Position numbers and translations under genes: made by a program
Origin: Sinosporangium album
Lineage (GTDB): Bacteria; Actinomycetota; Actinomycetes; Streptosporangiales; Streptosporangiaceae
Reading direction: 5' to 3'
DNA length: 64,000 bases
Assembly (NCBI RefSeq): GCF_900100605.1
Contig: NZ_FNCN01000011.1
Coordinates: 124,001-188,000 of the forward strand
Notes under the pieces: generated by a model
Told to the model about the DNA's origin: nothing
Seen by the model: the letters and a program-made list of their open reading frames with translations, nothing else
The model's database searches: none
Shown here: positions 1 to 8,256 of the stretch, in pieces
How positions within the stretch are numbered: position 1 is the stretch's first letter
Layout: each line of letters starts with the position of its first letter

Positions 1-683
1 TCCGCGTTGTCGTCGACCGTGCGGGTGATGGGGCCGACCGTGTCCATGCTGAGGGCGAGGGGGAAGACCCCGTGCAGCGGCACGCTCCACGCCGTGGGGC
101 GCAGCCCGACCGTTCCGGTGAGCGCTGCGGGCATCCGGATCGAGCCGCATGTGTCGGTGCCCAGAGCCACCATGGTGAGACCGGCCGCGACGGCGGCGGC
201 CGAGCCTCCCGAGGAGCCGCCAGCCGACAGGCCCGCCCCGAGAGGGTTGCCGACCGTACCGAAATGCGGGTTCTCGCTGGTGCCGCCCATGGCGAACTCG
301 TGCATGTTGGTGCTGCCGACGATCACGGCTCCGGCCGCCCTCAACCGGGCGACGACCGTCGCGTCGTCGGTGGGCACCCGACCCGCCAGCACGCGGCTGC
401 CGGCCTGCGTTACCCGCCCGCCGACGTCGATGTTGTCCTTCACCCCCACCGTCACGCCCGCGAGCGGCAGATCCCGCCCGGCGGCGAGCGCGGCGTCGAC
501 CCGCCGGGCCTGCGCGCGCGCCCCGTCACGGTCGACCCAGATGAACGACCGCAGGTCGGCGTCGACGGCGTCGATCGCGGCGAGCGCCCGCTCGACCGAC
601 TCCAGCGCCGTCGTGCGGCCGGCGCGGAGCCGCCGGCGCAGCTCGCGCACGCTCGGCTGCGGCAGTGCGATGTTCTCCGCCAC
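1..683 (-). CDS. Amidase-signature hydrolase, N-terminal part (gene cut by window edge)
   Basis: This is the first ~227 codons of an amidase-signature enzyme; the family normally runs 450-500 aa, so about half lies outside the window. These enzymes hydrolyse carboxamides with a Ser-cisSer-Lys triad. All three residues are visible: Lys82 in VKDNID, Ser157 in AGGSSGGS and Ser181 in GTDTCGSIR, with the family's usual 75- and 24-residue spacings. The GTG start at 683 was chosen because an in-frame TAG sits two codons upstream and GGTGAGG lies about 8 nt before it. It ends a minus-strand run that includes an APC permease and two oxidoreductases, so it probably hydrolyses an imported amide. The substrate is unknown. 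No gatB or gatC is nearby, so it is unlikely to be GatA. Confidence 0.9.
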   Translation of the reverse strand, partial: MAENIALPQPSVRELRRRLRAGRTTALESVERALAAIDAVDADLRSFIWVDRDGARAQARRVDAALAAGRDLPLAGVTVGVKDNIDVGGRVTQAGSRVLAGRVPTDDATVVARLRAAGAVIVGSTNMHEFAMGGTSENPHFGTVGNPLGAGLSAGGSSGGSAAAVAAGLTMVALGTDTCGSIRMPAALTGTVGLRPTAWSVPLHGVFPLALSMDTVGPITRTVDDNA

Positions 684-686
684 GGC

Positions 687-815
687 CTACCTCACCCGCG
701 TTTCCGGCCGCCGGCCCTCGAAGCCGGCGGTGGTGGACGACGACGGGGGCGGCAGGCAGGCGGGCGCTGGCAGCGGCGCACGCGCGGGAGGCGCCGCGGT
801 CTCCGTGATGTTCAT
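687..815 (-). CDS. Possible 42-aa peptide in frame with the amidase
   Basis: The ORF starts with ATG at 815 behind a strong AAGGAAAGGA ribosome site and ends at a TAG. That TAG is followed by one codon and then the GTG of the amidase, in the same frame. The peptide is rich in Ala, Pro and Ser with no membrane segment, and most third positions are G or C. It could be a translated leader coupled to the amidase, or the true amidase N-terminus interrupted by one nonsense codon or a sequencing error. No homologue is recognised. Confidence 0.4.
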   Translation of the reverse strand: MNITETAAPPARAPLPAPACLPPPSSSTTAGFEGRRPETRVR

Positions 816-832
816 CAATATCCTTTCCTTCA

Positions 833-885
833 TCCGGGTGTCCGGGTGTCCGGGTGTCCGGGTGTCCGGGTGTCTGGGCGTCTGG
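833..885. repeat. 8-bp tandem repeat (TCCGGGTG)
   Basis: Five perfect copies of TCCGGGTG are followed by a degenerate copy (TCTGGGCG) and a partial one. The array lies between the APC permease stop codon and the small ORF upstream of the amidase. An 8-bp unit shifts frame, so it fits only in non-coding DNA. Confidence 0.85.
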
Positions 886-893
886 AGCTGCGC

Positions 894-2369
894 TCAGACG
901 CCGACGCGGTCGATCGTCGCCTCGAAGGCGGCGGGGTTCCGCTTCTTGATCACGGCGGCCTGGATCAGGGCGAGGATCGGGACGGCCGCGATCAGCCCGA
1001 GCAGCAGGATCGTCACCCCGCCGACCACCTGGTCGCCATTGGCGTCGACATCGCCGACCAGCAGCGGGAAGTACGCGATGATCAAGGCGGCTGCGGCGAG
1101 TATGCCGACGAGCCCGAGCACGGGGGCGATCACGGTGTTCCACAGCCGCCGGTCGGCCTTCGTCCTGGCGAAGTAGACCAGGATCGCGATGGATGTCAGC
1201 GCGATCAGCAGCGCGATCGCCAGGTTGGTGACGCCGCCGAGCGGTGTGAAGACCGCGAAGACCGGGTCGAGATCCATGATCGCGAACAGTGCGGTGAACG
1301 AGGCCGCGGTGATGGTCTGCACCAGCGACGACACGTGCGGGGACCGGTGCCTCGGGTGGATGCCGGAGAGGGCGCGGGGCAGGACGCCGGCGTTCGCCAT
1401 CGAGTGCTGGTAGCGGGCGAGCACGTTGTGGAACGCCAGCACGCACGCCAGCATCGCGGTGATCAGCAGGAGGTTCACGCCCTTCTCGCCGAACTCGCCG
1501 AGGTAGCGGTGCATGGTCGCGAAGATCATCGTTCCGGGGTCCTCCGCGGCCTTGGCCACCACCTTGTCGGCGCCCCAGGCCATGACGATCGACCACGCGG
1601 CGAGCGTGTAGAAGACCCCGATGCCGATCACGGCCGCGTAGGTCGAGCGGGGGATGGTGCGGCCGGGGTCGCGTGCCTCGTCGCGGAAGACGACGGTCGC
1701 CTCGAAACCGATGAACGAACCGATCGCGAACATCAGGCCGATGCCCGGGGAGCCGCTCACGATGTTGGCCGGTGCGAACGGCGAGAGGTCCAGCCCGGAG
1801 TCACCGCCGGTGAACAGGACGGCGACCACGAGCGCGAGGACGATGCCGACTTCGAGCACGAGCATGAAACCGAGCACCTTGCTCGACAGGTCGATGTTGC
1901 GGTAGCCGAGACAGCCGACCGCGGCGATGACCAGCAGCGACCAAGCCCACCAGGGCAGAGCCGGGCCGCCGAGCGAACTCACCGTGTCGCTGAGGACGAA
2001 CCCCATGTAGGCGTGTACGGCGAGCTGCACGGAGGTGTAGGCCAGGATGGCGAGCCACGCGGCGACGATACCGGCGGTGGGGCCGAGGCCGTAGCCGACG
2101 AAGGTGAAGAACGCGCCCGGTTTGGGCACGTGGCGCGCCATCGTCGTGAGGCCGACGGCGAAAAGGATGAGAATGACGGCGCTGATCGCGAACAGCGCCG
2201 GGAAACCGACGCCGTTGCCGATCACGATGCCGAGAGGGGAGACGCTGCCGACGACGACGAGCGGCGACGCCGCCGCGACGACCATGAACACGATGGAGAC
2301 GACCCCGAGCGAGCCGGAGAGGCGGGCCGGCTTCTCCTTGCCTTCTGGTGCAACGGTGCTGTTGCCCAT
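894..2369 (-). CDS. APC-superfamily amino acid/amine permease
   Basis: A 491-aa membrane protein with about 12-14 hydrophobic segments. It is a cation-coupled importer of amino acids or amines of the APC family. The first segment carries a glycine-rich helix (VVGSVSPLGIVIGNG), and the FIGFEATVVFRDEARDP stretch is the usual conserved cytoplasmic segment after TM6. Length matches the family. The ATG at 2369 follows AAGGAG at 5-nt spacing. It lies between the SDR and the amidase on the same strand, with 120 bp to the SDR, and probably supplies their substrate. The exact ligand cannot be read from sequence. Confidence 0.9.
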   Translation of the reverse strand: MGNSTVAPEGKEKPARLSGSLGVVSIVFMVVAAASPLVVVGSVSPLGIVIGNGVGFPALFAISAVILILFAVGLTTMARHVPKPGAFFTFVGYGLGPTAGIVAAWLAILAYTSVQLAVHAYMGFVLSDTVSSLGGPALPWWAWSLLVIAAVGCLGYRNIDLSSKVLGFMLVLEVGIVLALVVAVLFTGGDSGLDLSPFAPANIVSGSPGIGLMFAIGSFIGFEATVVFRDEARDPGRTIPRSTYAAVIGIGVFYTLAAWSIVMAWGADKVVAKAAEDPGTMIFATMHRYLGEFGEKGVNLLLITAMLACVLAFHNVLARYQHSMANAGVLPRALSGIHPRHRSPHVSSLVQTITAASFTALFAIMDLDPVFAVFTPLGGVTNLAIALLIALTSIAILVYFARTKADRRLWNTVIAPVLGLVGILAAAALIIAYFPLLVGDVDANGDQVVGGVTILLLGLIAAVPILALIQAAVIKKRNPAAFEATIDRVGV

Positions 2370-2449
2370 TGAGGCTCCTTACCTTGCCGCGTCGCACTCT
2401 GTGGCGGCGCGGCCTGTTGCGACGAACCGTGGTGCTGGTTGATGGCGGT

Positions 2450-2478
2450 GGGGGGTGGGGGTGGGGGATGAGAGGGGG
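2450..2478 (+). other. Potential G-quadruplex motif
   Basis: Four runs of 5-6 G separated by loops of 1, 1 and 6 nt lie 12 bp past the SDR stop codon, between the SDR and APC permease genes. The Gs are on the plus strand. Transcripts from the flanking minus-strand genes would therefore carry C-runs, and the quadruplex would form in DNA. Confidence 0.5.
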
Positions 2479-2490
2479 CGGCCCGGCTCG

Positions 2491-3228
2491 TCAGTACGCG
2501 CCGTTGACGGACCAACCGCCGTCGACCACGAGGTTGTCGCCGGTGACGTGGGCGAACCGCTCGTCGGTGAGCAGGAGGATGACGTCGGCGATCTCGCCGG
2601 GCTCGGCGGTGCGCCCTTGAGGGATGCGGCCGAGAACCGCCTGCTCGTCAAGGTGCCCGGCGTCCATGGCGTCCTGCACCATCCGAGTTCTGGTGTAGCC
2701 GGGGCTGACGCAGTTCACCCGGATTCCATGGGCGGCCCATTCCAGCGCGAGAACCTTCGTCATCGTCACCACGCCGCTCTTCGACGTGCAATAGGCGACT
2801 CTTCCCGCTCCCGGAACACCCGCGGTGATGGAGGCGATATTGATGATCTGCCCCTTCGCCCGGCGGAGCGCCGGGAAAAGAGCGTGGGCCGTGTGAAACG
2901 GTCCGTACAGATTGCTCTCCAGCACCTCCCGCCACAGGTCCGGGGCGATCTCCTCGGCGCGGCCGAAACCGGTGACACCCGCCGCGTTCACCAGGAGGCC
3001 GACCCGGCCGAGCGCCGACGCCGACGCCGCGCGGGCGACGTCGTCGGCCCTGCCGACGTCGACACGCACATAGTCGACACCGTTGACCGGGTCCTCGGGG
3101 GCCTCGCGGTCCCAGACGACCACGGGCCGCCCCTGCGCGGCGAGCCGCGCGGCGCAGGAGGCGCCGATGCCGCGCGCCCCTCCGGTGACGACCGCGGTGC
3201 CCGGCGTCTCCGCATCGAGATTTGGCAT
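2491..3228 (-). CDS. Short-chain dehydrogenase/reductase (classical SDR)
   Basis: A 245-aa NAD(P)-dependent oxidoreductase for a hydroxyl/keto substrate. The dinucleotide motif TGGARGIG lies near residues 15-22, NAAG near 86-89, the catalytic Ser in INIASIT, and YCTSK supplies the Tyr/Lys pair. The C-terminal VDGGWSVNGAY is typical of the FabG-like group. The ATG at 3228 has GAGAGGG 7 nt upstream. The 86-bp gap to the FAD dehydrogenase holds a 15-bp dyad shared with the LysR gene. Substrate unknown; the setting suggests catabolism of an amine- or amide-bearing compound. Confidence 0.92.
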   Translation of the reverse strand: MPNLDAETPGTAVVTGGARGIGASCAARLAAQGRPVVVWDREAPEDPVNGVDYVRVDVGRADDVARAASASALGRVGLLVNAAGVTGFGRAEEIAPDLWREVLESNLYGPFHTAHALFPALRRAKGQIINIASITAGVPGAGRVAYCTSKSGVVTMTKVLALEWAAHGIRVNCVSPGYTRTRMVQDAMDAGHLDEQAVLGRIPQGRTAEPGEIADVILLLTDERFAHVTGDNLVVDGGWSVNGAY

Positions 3229-3284
3229 GTCTGAACCCTCTCCAGTCGGCCTCCGCGCGTCCAATATCGACCGCGACAGGCTCC

Positions 3285-3299
3285 ATAAGCGGTGGTTAT
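3285..3299. promoter_or_regulatory. LysR-type dyad (ATAAGCGGTGGTTAT) upstream of the SDR
   Basis: A T-N11-A dyad with the same arms (ATAAGC / GGTTAT) as the site at the LysR start codon. It lies 57 bp upstream of the SDR start, in the gap after the FAD dehydrogenase. That placement suggests the SDR and following genes have their own regulated promoter. Confidence 0.5.
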
Positions 3300-3314
3300 C
3301 GGCGGGTCGTCGCG

Positions 3315-5162
3315 TCACCCGCGCCGCTCCAGCGCGTGTCCGACCGCCAGGGAGGCGAACACGATCGCGGGACCGAGGGTGATGCCGGGGCCGGGGTAGC
3401 GTCCCCCCATGATCGAGCGCATGTCGCTGCCGAGCACGTAGAGCCCGCCGATGGGCCGGCCCTCGGCGTCGAGGGCCTGGGCGTTCTCGTCGGTGACGAA
3501 TCCCGAGGCGGAGCCGATGTCGCCCGGGTAGACGCGCACGGCGTAGAACGGCGGTCGCTCGACGGCGCCCAGGGAGGGGTTCGGCCGGTGGCGGGCGTCG
3601 CCGAGGCCGCGCTGGTAGGGGTCGCCCCCTCGCCCGAAGTCCGGATCGTCCCCGCGCCCGGCGAAGGTGTTGAACCGGTGGACGGTACCGCGCAGCCGGC
3701 CCGGAGGCATGTCCAGCCGCCGGCCGAGTTCGTCCAGGTCGCGTCCGGTCGTGAGATAGCCGTCGCGCAGGCGGCGTCTCGTGCCCCACCCTCCCGGCCT
3801 GACCGCGCCTATGCCGTACCGTTTGACGGCGCGGTGATCGGCGATCAGGAAGCTGGGTTCTCCGTCCCGCTCGCCGTGCGCGAGCATGTGTTCGCCCAGC
3901 ACGTGATAGGGAGATGACTCGTTCAGGTATCGCCTGCCGAGCCGGTCGACGAGGATGAAACCGGGTTTGCCGCGGTCGAGGGCGAAATGCGGATAGGGTT
4001 CCGGCCGGCCGCCGCGACGGCCCGGCACCAGCGAGATCGGTGCCCAGAACGCGTCGGTGCCCTGCCGCTCGAAGACGGCCCCGGCGCCTTCGAGCAGGGA
4101 GTGCGCGGAGGCCTTCGCGCTGTCCACCACGGCGCTCCACGTCAGGGGAAGACCCGCCAGGACCTCGGCCCTGCGCGCCCCTCGCGAGAAGCCGCCGGTG
4201 GCGCTGATGACGGCCCGCGCGACGCGGACGGTGCGGGTCGCGTGCCCGTCGGTGATCTTGACGGCCTCGACTCCCGCGGGGCCGCGCGTCAGCGCCACCG
4301 GTTCCGCGTTGAGGACGACGCGGGCCGTGCCGAGTCGCCTGAGTGAGGCGAGGAGGCGGCCGATCAGCGCGTTCCCCAGGGTCAGGTGGGAGGAGCGCCG
4401 GTGGATCAGCCGGTCGAGCAGGTGCCGTGAGACGCGGGGGATCGCGGCGACGGCGTTCACCAGCGCCTCCGGGCTCGCCGGCCGCGCCGCGATCACCGAG
4501 TAGCGCTGCGCCTCGTCCCGGTTGGGTGCCAGGCCGCCGAAGATGGTGAAGTCGCGGAGCGGCGGGCGCACGAGCCTGAGGTCGGGGCCGAGGAGCCTGC
4601 CGTCGAAGTCGACGGCCTCGATCGCCCGCCCGGAGACGGCCGCGCCCTCGACGGAGCCCAGATAGTCGGGGTGGCGGTCACGCCGGGCGAAGGAGACCGC
4701 CGTGTGCCTGGCGAGAAGGGCGATGGCCTCGGCCGCCTCGCCCAGGAAGCGCTCCCGCAGCGGCGCCAGGGGATCGCCGCCGTCCGGCGACTTGGTGGCG
4801 TCGAGCCTGCCGCCGCCGGGCGGGCCGCCGTCCGGCCGGGCGGCGCCGAGGGGGCCGCTGCCCGGCCGGTCGCGGCCGAGAGCGGATTCGAGGTATCGGC
4901 TCGCGAGCCGCCGATCCTCGTCGGCCGATCTGCCGTCTGTGGGATGGGCGCCCGGCAGCCAGAGCGTGCCCGCGGTGAGCGCGCTCGTCCCGCCGATGTA
5001 CTCGCTGCTCTCGACGATCAGAGCCCGCGCGCCCCGCAGCCCGGCGAACACCGCGGCGGCGAGCCCCGCCGCGCCGGCGCCGAGCACCACGACGTCGAAC
5101 TCGCTGTCCTCCGGGATGTCCCGTACGGACCTGACGGCGATCGAGCGCCTGCTCTGCGTCAT
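3315..5162 (-). CDS. FAD-dependent dehydrogenase, 3-ketosteroid dehydrogenase / fumarate-reductase type
   Basis: A 615-aa flavoprotein of the FAD_binding_2 family. The N-terminal Rossmann motif (LGAGAAGLAAA, residues ~27-37) binds FAD. The stretch IGGTSALTAGTLWLPG and the C-terminal GPGITLGPAIVFASLAVGHAL are typical of KstD-like proteins that desaturate or reduce C-C bonds. ATG at 5162 has AAAGGAG 5 nt upstream. Residues ~95-130 form a Gly/Asp/Pro-rich insertion. The gene is divergent from the LysR regulator and first of the minus-strand run with the SDR, permease and amidase. No other steroid catabolism gene is present, so a steroid substrate should not be assumed. Confidence 0.88.
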   Translation of the reverse strand: MTQSRRSIAVRSVRDIPEDSEFDVVVLGAGAAGLAAAVFAGLRGARALIVESSEYIGGTSALTAGTLWLPGAHPTDGRSADEDRRLASRYLESALGRDRPGSGPLGAARPDGGPPGGGRLDATKSPDGGDPLAPLRERFLGEAAEAIALLARHTAVSFARRDRHPDYLGSVEGAAVSGRAIEAVDFDGRLLGPDLRLVRPPLRDFTIFGGLAPNRDEAQRYSVIAARPASPEALVNAVAAIPRVSRHLLDRLIHRRSSHLTLGNALIGRLLASLRRLGTARVVLNAEPVALTRGPAGVEAVKITDGHATRTVRVARAVISATGGFSRGARRAEVLAGLPLTWSAVVDSAKASAHSLLEGAGAVFERQGTDAFWAPISLVPGRRGGRPEPYPHFALDRGKPGFILVDRLGRRYLNESSPYHVLGEHMLAHGERDGEPSFLIADHRAVKRYGIGAVRPGGWGTRRRLRDGYLTTGRDLDELGRRLDMPPGRLRGTVHRFNTFAGRGDDPDFGRGGDPYQRGLGDARHRPNPSLGAVERPPFYAVRVYPGDIGSASGFVTDENAQALDAEGRPIGGLYVLGSDMRSIMGGRYPGPGITLGPAIVFASLAVGHALERRG

Positions 5163-5298
5163 GGGACTCCTTTCAGCGCCTGCTCATGATGACCTGCTTA
5201 TGGAAACCTGCTTATGAAGACCTGCTCACGAAAAAGCTGCTCGTGAAAATGATTGAAAGTTGTAGCCAATCCGTCCAAGACGCAGTGGAGATGCGCCG

Positions 5299-5313
5299 AT
5301 AAGCTCCGGTTAT
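5299..5313. promoter_or_regulatory. LysR-type dyad (ATAAGCTCCGGTTAT) overlapping the regulator start
   Basis: A T-N11-A inverted repeat whose last bases are the ATG of the LysR gene. In the same 149-bp divergent gap (5180-5230) CTGCTTATG-like half-sites repeat. This fits autoregulation plus control of the FAD dehydrogenase, as is common for LysR regulators. Confidence 0.55.
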
Positions 5314-6298
5314 GACCTTCTCGGCAACGAGGCTGGGCTTTGACCTGCGCATTCTCGAAACATTCGTCGTGGTCGGGCGCGAGCTGAGCTACCGGCGCGC
5401 AGCCGAGATCCTGTACGTCTCGCAGCCCGCGGTGAGCCAGCAGATCAAGAAGCTGGAGAGGCAACTCGGATTCACCTTGCTGGATCGGTCCTCCTCCGGC
5501 GTCCGCCTGACCCCGGAGGGCGCGGCGCTGCTCCGCGCCGCCGAGCGTGCGCTGGGCGACCTGCGCGACACCCTGAGACCGATCCAGATGGCTCTCCGCC
5601 CGAGCGAGCACCGGATCAGGATCGGCTACATCACCACCTGGGCTCGCACGGAGATCCCCAGCCTGATGGCCATGGTCGAGCGCGATTCACCCGACCTGAA
5701 GGTCGTGCTCGAGTCCTATGTGTTCGACGACCTGCTCCAGGCGATCAGGAACCAGGCCATCGATCTCGCGATCTTCCATCTGCCGGACGTGCTCGACCTC
5801 GACACGTCCGCGCTTCACCTTATGCGCGTCGGGAGCACGCAGCGGTTCGTCGCCGTGCTCGCCGGCCACCGGCTCAGCGGCAGGGAGTCGGTGACGCTCA
5901 CCGAGCTCGCCGACGAGGCGTGGGTCGCAGCCACCGGCCTCTACGCGGAGAACTTCGTCGCCCTGTGCGCCAAGCACGGCTTCACCCCGAACGTCGTCGT
6001 CTCGGCGGCGAACGCCGAGACGATGCTCGGCCTCGTCCGCGCGGGTCTCGGTGTCACCGTGGTGCCCAACCAGCCCCCCGGATGGGACGACTTGGCTTTC
6101 GTCCCGATCGAGGATGAGGTGCTGGACATCGTGGTCGCCGAGCACCGCGACGCGCCGCATCCCTTCGCGCGCCCCCTGGTCGGTCTGATCCGGTCCACGT
6201 TCGCCACCGCCGTCGCGTCCCGGGGCGAGCGGTACGGGCCGGGACACGGGCCGGGACACGGGCCAGGCCGTACGGCTCCCGCCGGCGGCACCCGCTAG
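5312..6298 (+). CDS. LysR-family transcriptional regulator
   Basis: A 328-aa regulator. The winged HTH lies at residues ~10-68, with the recognition segment AAEILYVSQPAVSQQIKKLE, followed by the linker helix and a periplasmic-binding-like effector domain at ~95-300. It is divergent from the FAD dehydrogenase, the classic position for controlling it. The ATG has no Shine-Dalgarno and lies inside a dyad operator, so the mRNA may be leaderless or very short-leadered. No other in-frame start fits, because the HTH begins just downstream. The C-terminus carries a short GPGH repeat with no known role. The inducer is unknown. Confidence 0.92.
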   Translation: MTFSATRLGFDLRILETFVVVGRELSYRRAAEILYVSQPAVSQQIKKLERQLGFTLLDRSSSGVRLTPEGAALLRAAERALGDLRDTLRPIQMALRPSEHRIRIGYITTWARTEIPSLMAMVERDSPDLKVVLESYVFDDLLQAIRNQAIDLAIFHLPDVLDLDTSALHLMRVGSTQRFVAVLAGHRLSGRESVTLTELADEAWVAATGLYAENFVALCAKHGFTPNVVVSAANAETMLGLVRAGLGVTVVPNQPPGWDDLAFVPIEDEVLDIVVAEHRDAPHPFARPLVGLIRSTFATAVASRGERYGPGHGPGHGPGRTAPAGGTR

Positions 6299-6333
6299 GG
6301 GCGGCGCCCAGGGCACGGCGCGGGCCGTGGGCC

Positions 6334-6380
6334 GGGCTCCCGCCGGCAGGAGCCCTGCCGGCGGGCCCCTGCCGGCAGGG
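6334..6380. terminator. Compound hairpin between convergent LysR and binding-protein genes
   Basis: Two overlapping GC-rich hairpins are visible: GGGCTCC/GGAGCCC (6334-6355) and CCCTGCCGG/CCGGCAGGG (6353-6380). They fill the 82-bp gap between two converging genes and probably end transcription from both sides. Confidence 0.6.
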
Positions 6381-7340
6381 TCACGGAAGAAGCCCGGCGA
6401 TGTCGGCGGGAGGCTTGATCCACTTCTCGAGTTCCAGAAGCCGGCCGATGCGCTCCAGCGGTTCGCGGCGCAGCTGGGTCTCGTACACGTCGAGGTCGAG
6501 CCGCTTGACGATGGCGGGGTCGAGTTCGGCGAAGACGGTGGGGATACGGGCCCGCACCTTGTCGGGATTGTCCTTCACATAGGCCAGGGTCTTCCCCAGC
6601 GCGCGCGTCATGGCCGCCACAAGGTCGGGATCATCGTCGATCAGCTTCTGGGACGTGAAGATGAGCTGAGTCGCCATGTCGGGCACCGCGTCGGAGTTGT
6701 CGGTCTGCTTGACGGCGTGGTGCCCCTTGGCCACCAGGGTGGTGATGAACGGCTCAGCCGTCCAGATGCCGTCGACGTGCCCTTGGGCGAGGGCGCCCGG
6801 CATGTCGGCGAATCCCATCTCGACGAAGGTGACCTTGTCCGGGTTGCCTCCGGCGTGGCGTACGGCTTCGCGGATGGTCAGGTCCCCGACGCTGCGGAGG
6901 GCGTTGATGGCGACGGTCCGGCCTTCCAGATCGCGGGCGGACCGGATGGACGGATCTTTGGCGAGCACGACGTTCGACGACTTCACCGTGCCGTCGGCCG
7001 AGGTGCCGTCACCCGTCCACGGGGTGATGGCGCGGACCTTCAGACCCCGGTCCCTGGCCATCAGCAGCGAGACCGGCGTGCTGGAGGCGAACTCCATCTG
7101 GCCCGAGGCGACGGCCGGCAGGAGGGCGGCGCCGCCCTGTCCCGTCTCGATAGACGGTTTCAAGCCCTCCTGTTCGAAGAACTTCTGGTCGATCCCCACG
7201 TGGATGGCGGCGGTGACGGCCGCGGGCACGAGGCCGATGGTCACCTCGCGTAACCCGTCGGCGCTCTCACCCCCTCCGCCGCAGCCCGCCACAAGGGTGA
7301 GTGCCACAAGGACCGAGAGCGTTCTTCCCACGCGGTTCAT
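6381..7340 (-). CDS. ABC substrate-binding lipoprotein, NMT1/THI5 (SsuA/TauA-like) family
   Basis: A 319-aa binding protein. The signal peptide ends in lipobox LVAGC (Cys20), so it is a membrane-anchored lipoprotein. The rest is NMT1/THI5-like, with VTIGLVPAAVTAAIHVGIDQKFFEQEGL at the start of lobe 1. Relatives bind nitrate, sulfonates, taurine or thiamine pyrimidine precursors. Its ATG overlaps the ATPase stop by 4 bp (ATGA). It is the last gene of the operon deacylase - permease - permease - ATPase - binding protein. The ligand cannot be named; the setting suggests a small N-containing organic molecule. Confidence 0.9.
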   Translation of the reverse strand: MNRVGRTLSVLVALTLVAGCGGGGESADGLREVTIGLVPAAVTAAIHVGIDQKFFEQEGLKPSIETGQGGAALLPAVASGQMEFASSTPVSLLMARDRGLKVRAITPWTGDGTSADGTVKSSNVVLAKDPSIRSARDLEGRTVAINALRSVGDLTIREAVRHAGGNPDKVTFVEMGFADMPGALAQGHVDGIWTAEPFITTLVAKGHHAVKQTDNSDAVPDMATQLIFTSQKLIDDDPDLVAAMTRALGKTLAYVKDNPDKVRARIPTVFAELDPAIVKRLDLDVYETQLRREPLERIGRLLELEKWIKPPADIAGLLP

Positions 7341-8212
7341 AACGACTTCCTTTCGCGGTGCGCGGAGTGGGGGGTGGTGTGGGCGGTGGAGTGGGAGGCG
7401 GCGGCGCCTGAGTCGGCCGGAACCGCGCGCACACCCCGCTTGGCCTGCTGGACGAGCCCGTAGACGTGGGCGCGCAGCTCGGCGAACCGCGGCAGCGCCC
7501 GCGTGGCGAGCTGGTCGCGGTCGGCGGGCAGATCGATCGGCACGTCCTCAAGGACGACCGTGGGCGAGTTCGACAGCACGAGCACGCGTTCGCCGAGGTA
7601 CACGGCCTCGTCGATGTCGTGGGTGACGAAAAGGACCGTGACCCCCAGCCGCGACCACAGCCGGCGGATCAGGTCTTCCAGATCGGCGCGGGTCTGAGCG
7701 TCGACGGCGGCGAACGGCTCGTCCATCAAGAGGATCTGCGGCTCGTAGGCGACGGCCCGCGCGATGGCGACCCGCTGCTGCATGCCGCCGGAGAGCTGCC
7801 AGGGGTAGGCGTCGTGGACGTGGTCGAGCCCTACGGTGGCGAGCGCCTCGTCGACAAGCGCGGCGCGGCGCTCACGGGGGACCTTCTTCTCCTTGAGCGG
7901 CAGTTCGACGTTGCGGCGGACCGTCATCCACGGGAACAGGCTGCGCCCGTATTCCTGGAAGACGACGGCCATGCCGCGAGGCGGTCCGGAGATGGCGGAG
8001 CCCTCCAGCCGCACCTCGCCGGACGTGACGTCCATCAGCCCCGCGATGCAGCGCAGCAATGTCGTCTTCCCCGCGCCCGAAGGGCCGACGACGCAGACGA
8101 GCTCGCCCGTCGCCACTTCGAAGTGCAGGTCGCGGACCGCCTCCACGCTGCGGTCGCCGGTCACGTAGACCTTCTTGACGTGGTCCACGGTGAGCACGGG
8201 TGGGAGGGTCAT
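7337..8212 (-). CDS. ABC transporter ATPase (SsuB/TauB-like)
   Basis: A 291-aa nucleotide-binding subunit powering the two neighbouring permeases. Walker A is GPSGAGKTT (residues ~43-51), the signature LSGGMQQRVAIARA, Walker B ILLMDEPFAAVD, and the switch His is in FVTHDIDEAV. The C-terminal ~45 residues are a His/Thr/Ala/Ser-rich tail beyond the usual end of this family. It overlaps the downstream binding-protein gene by ATGA and starts 44 bp after the permease gene. Confidence 0.93.
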   Translation of the reverse strand: MTLPPVLTVDHVKKVYVTGDRSVEAVRDLHFEVATGELVCVVGPSGAGKTTLLRCIAGLMDVTSGEVRLEGSAISGPPRGMAVVFQEYGRSLFPWMTVRRNVELPLKEKKVPRERRAALVDEALATVGLDHVHDAYPWQLSGGMQQRVAIARAVAYEPQILLMDEPFAAVDAQTRADLEDLIRRLWSRLGVTVLFVTHDIDEAVYLGERVLVLSNSPTVVLEDVPIDLPADRDQLATRALPRFAELRAHVYGLVQQAKRGVRAVPADSGAAASHSTAHTTPHSAHRERKSL

Positions 8213-8256
8213 GGGGTGTCCCTTCTCTTGCTTGCGGCCTACCGCCGCCTTGCGGC

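Noticed and set aside
3315-5162. A steroid degradation locus
   Set aside because: Only the KstD-like flavoprotein points that way. No KshA, HsaC, Mce or other steroid genes are present.
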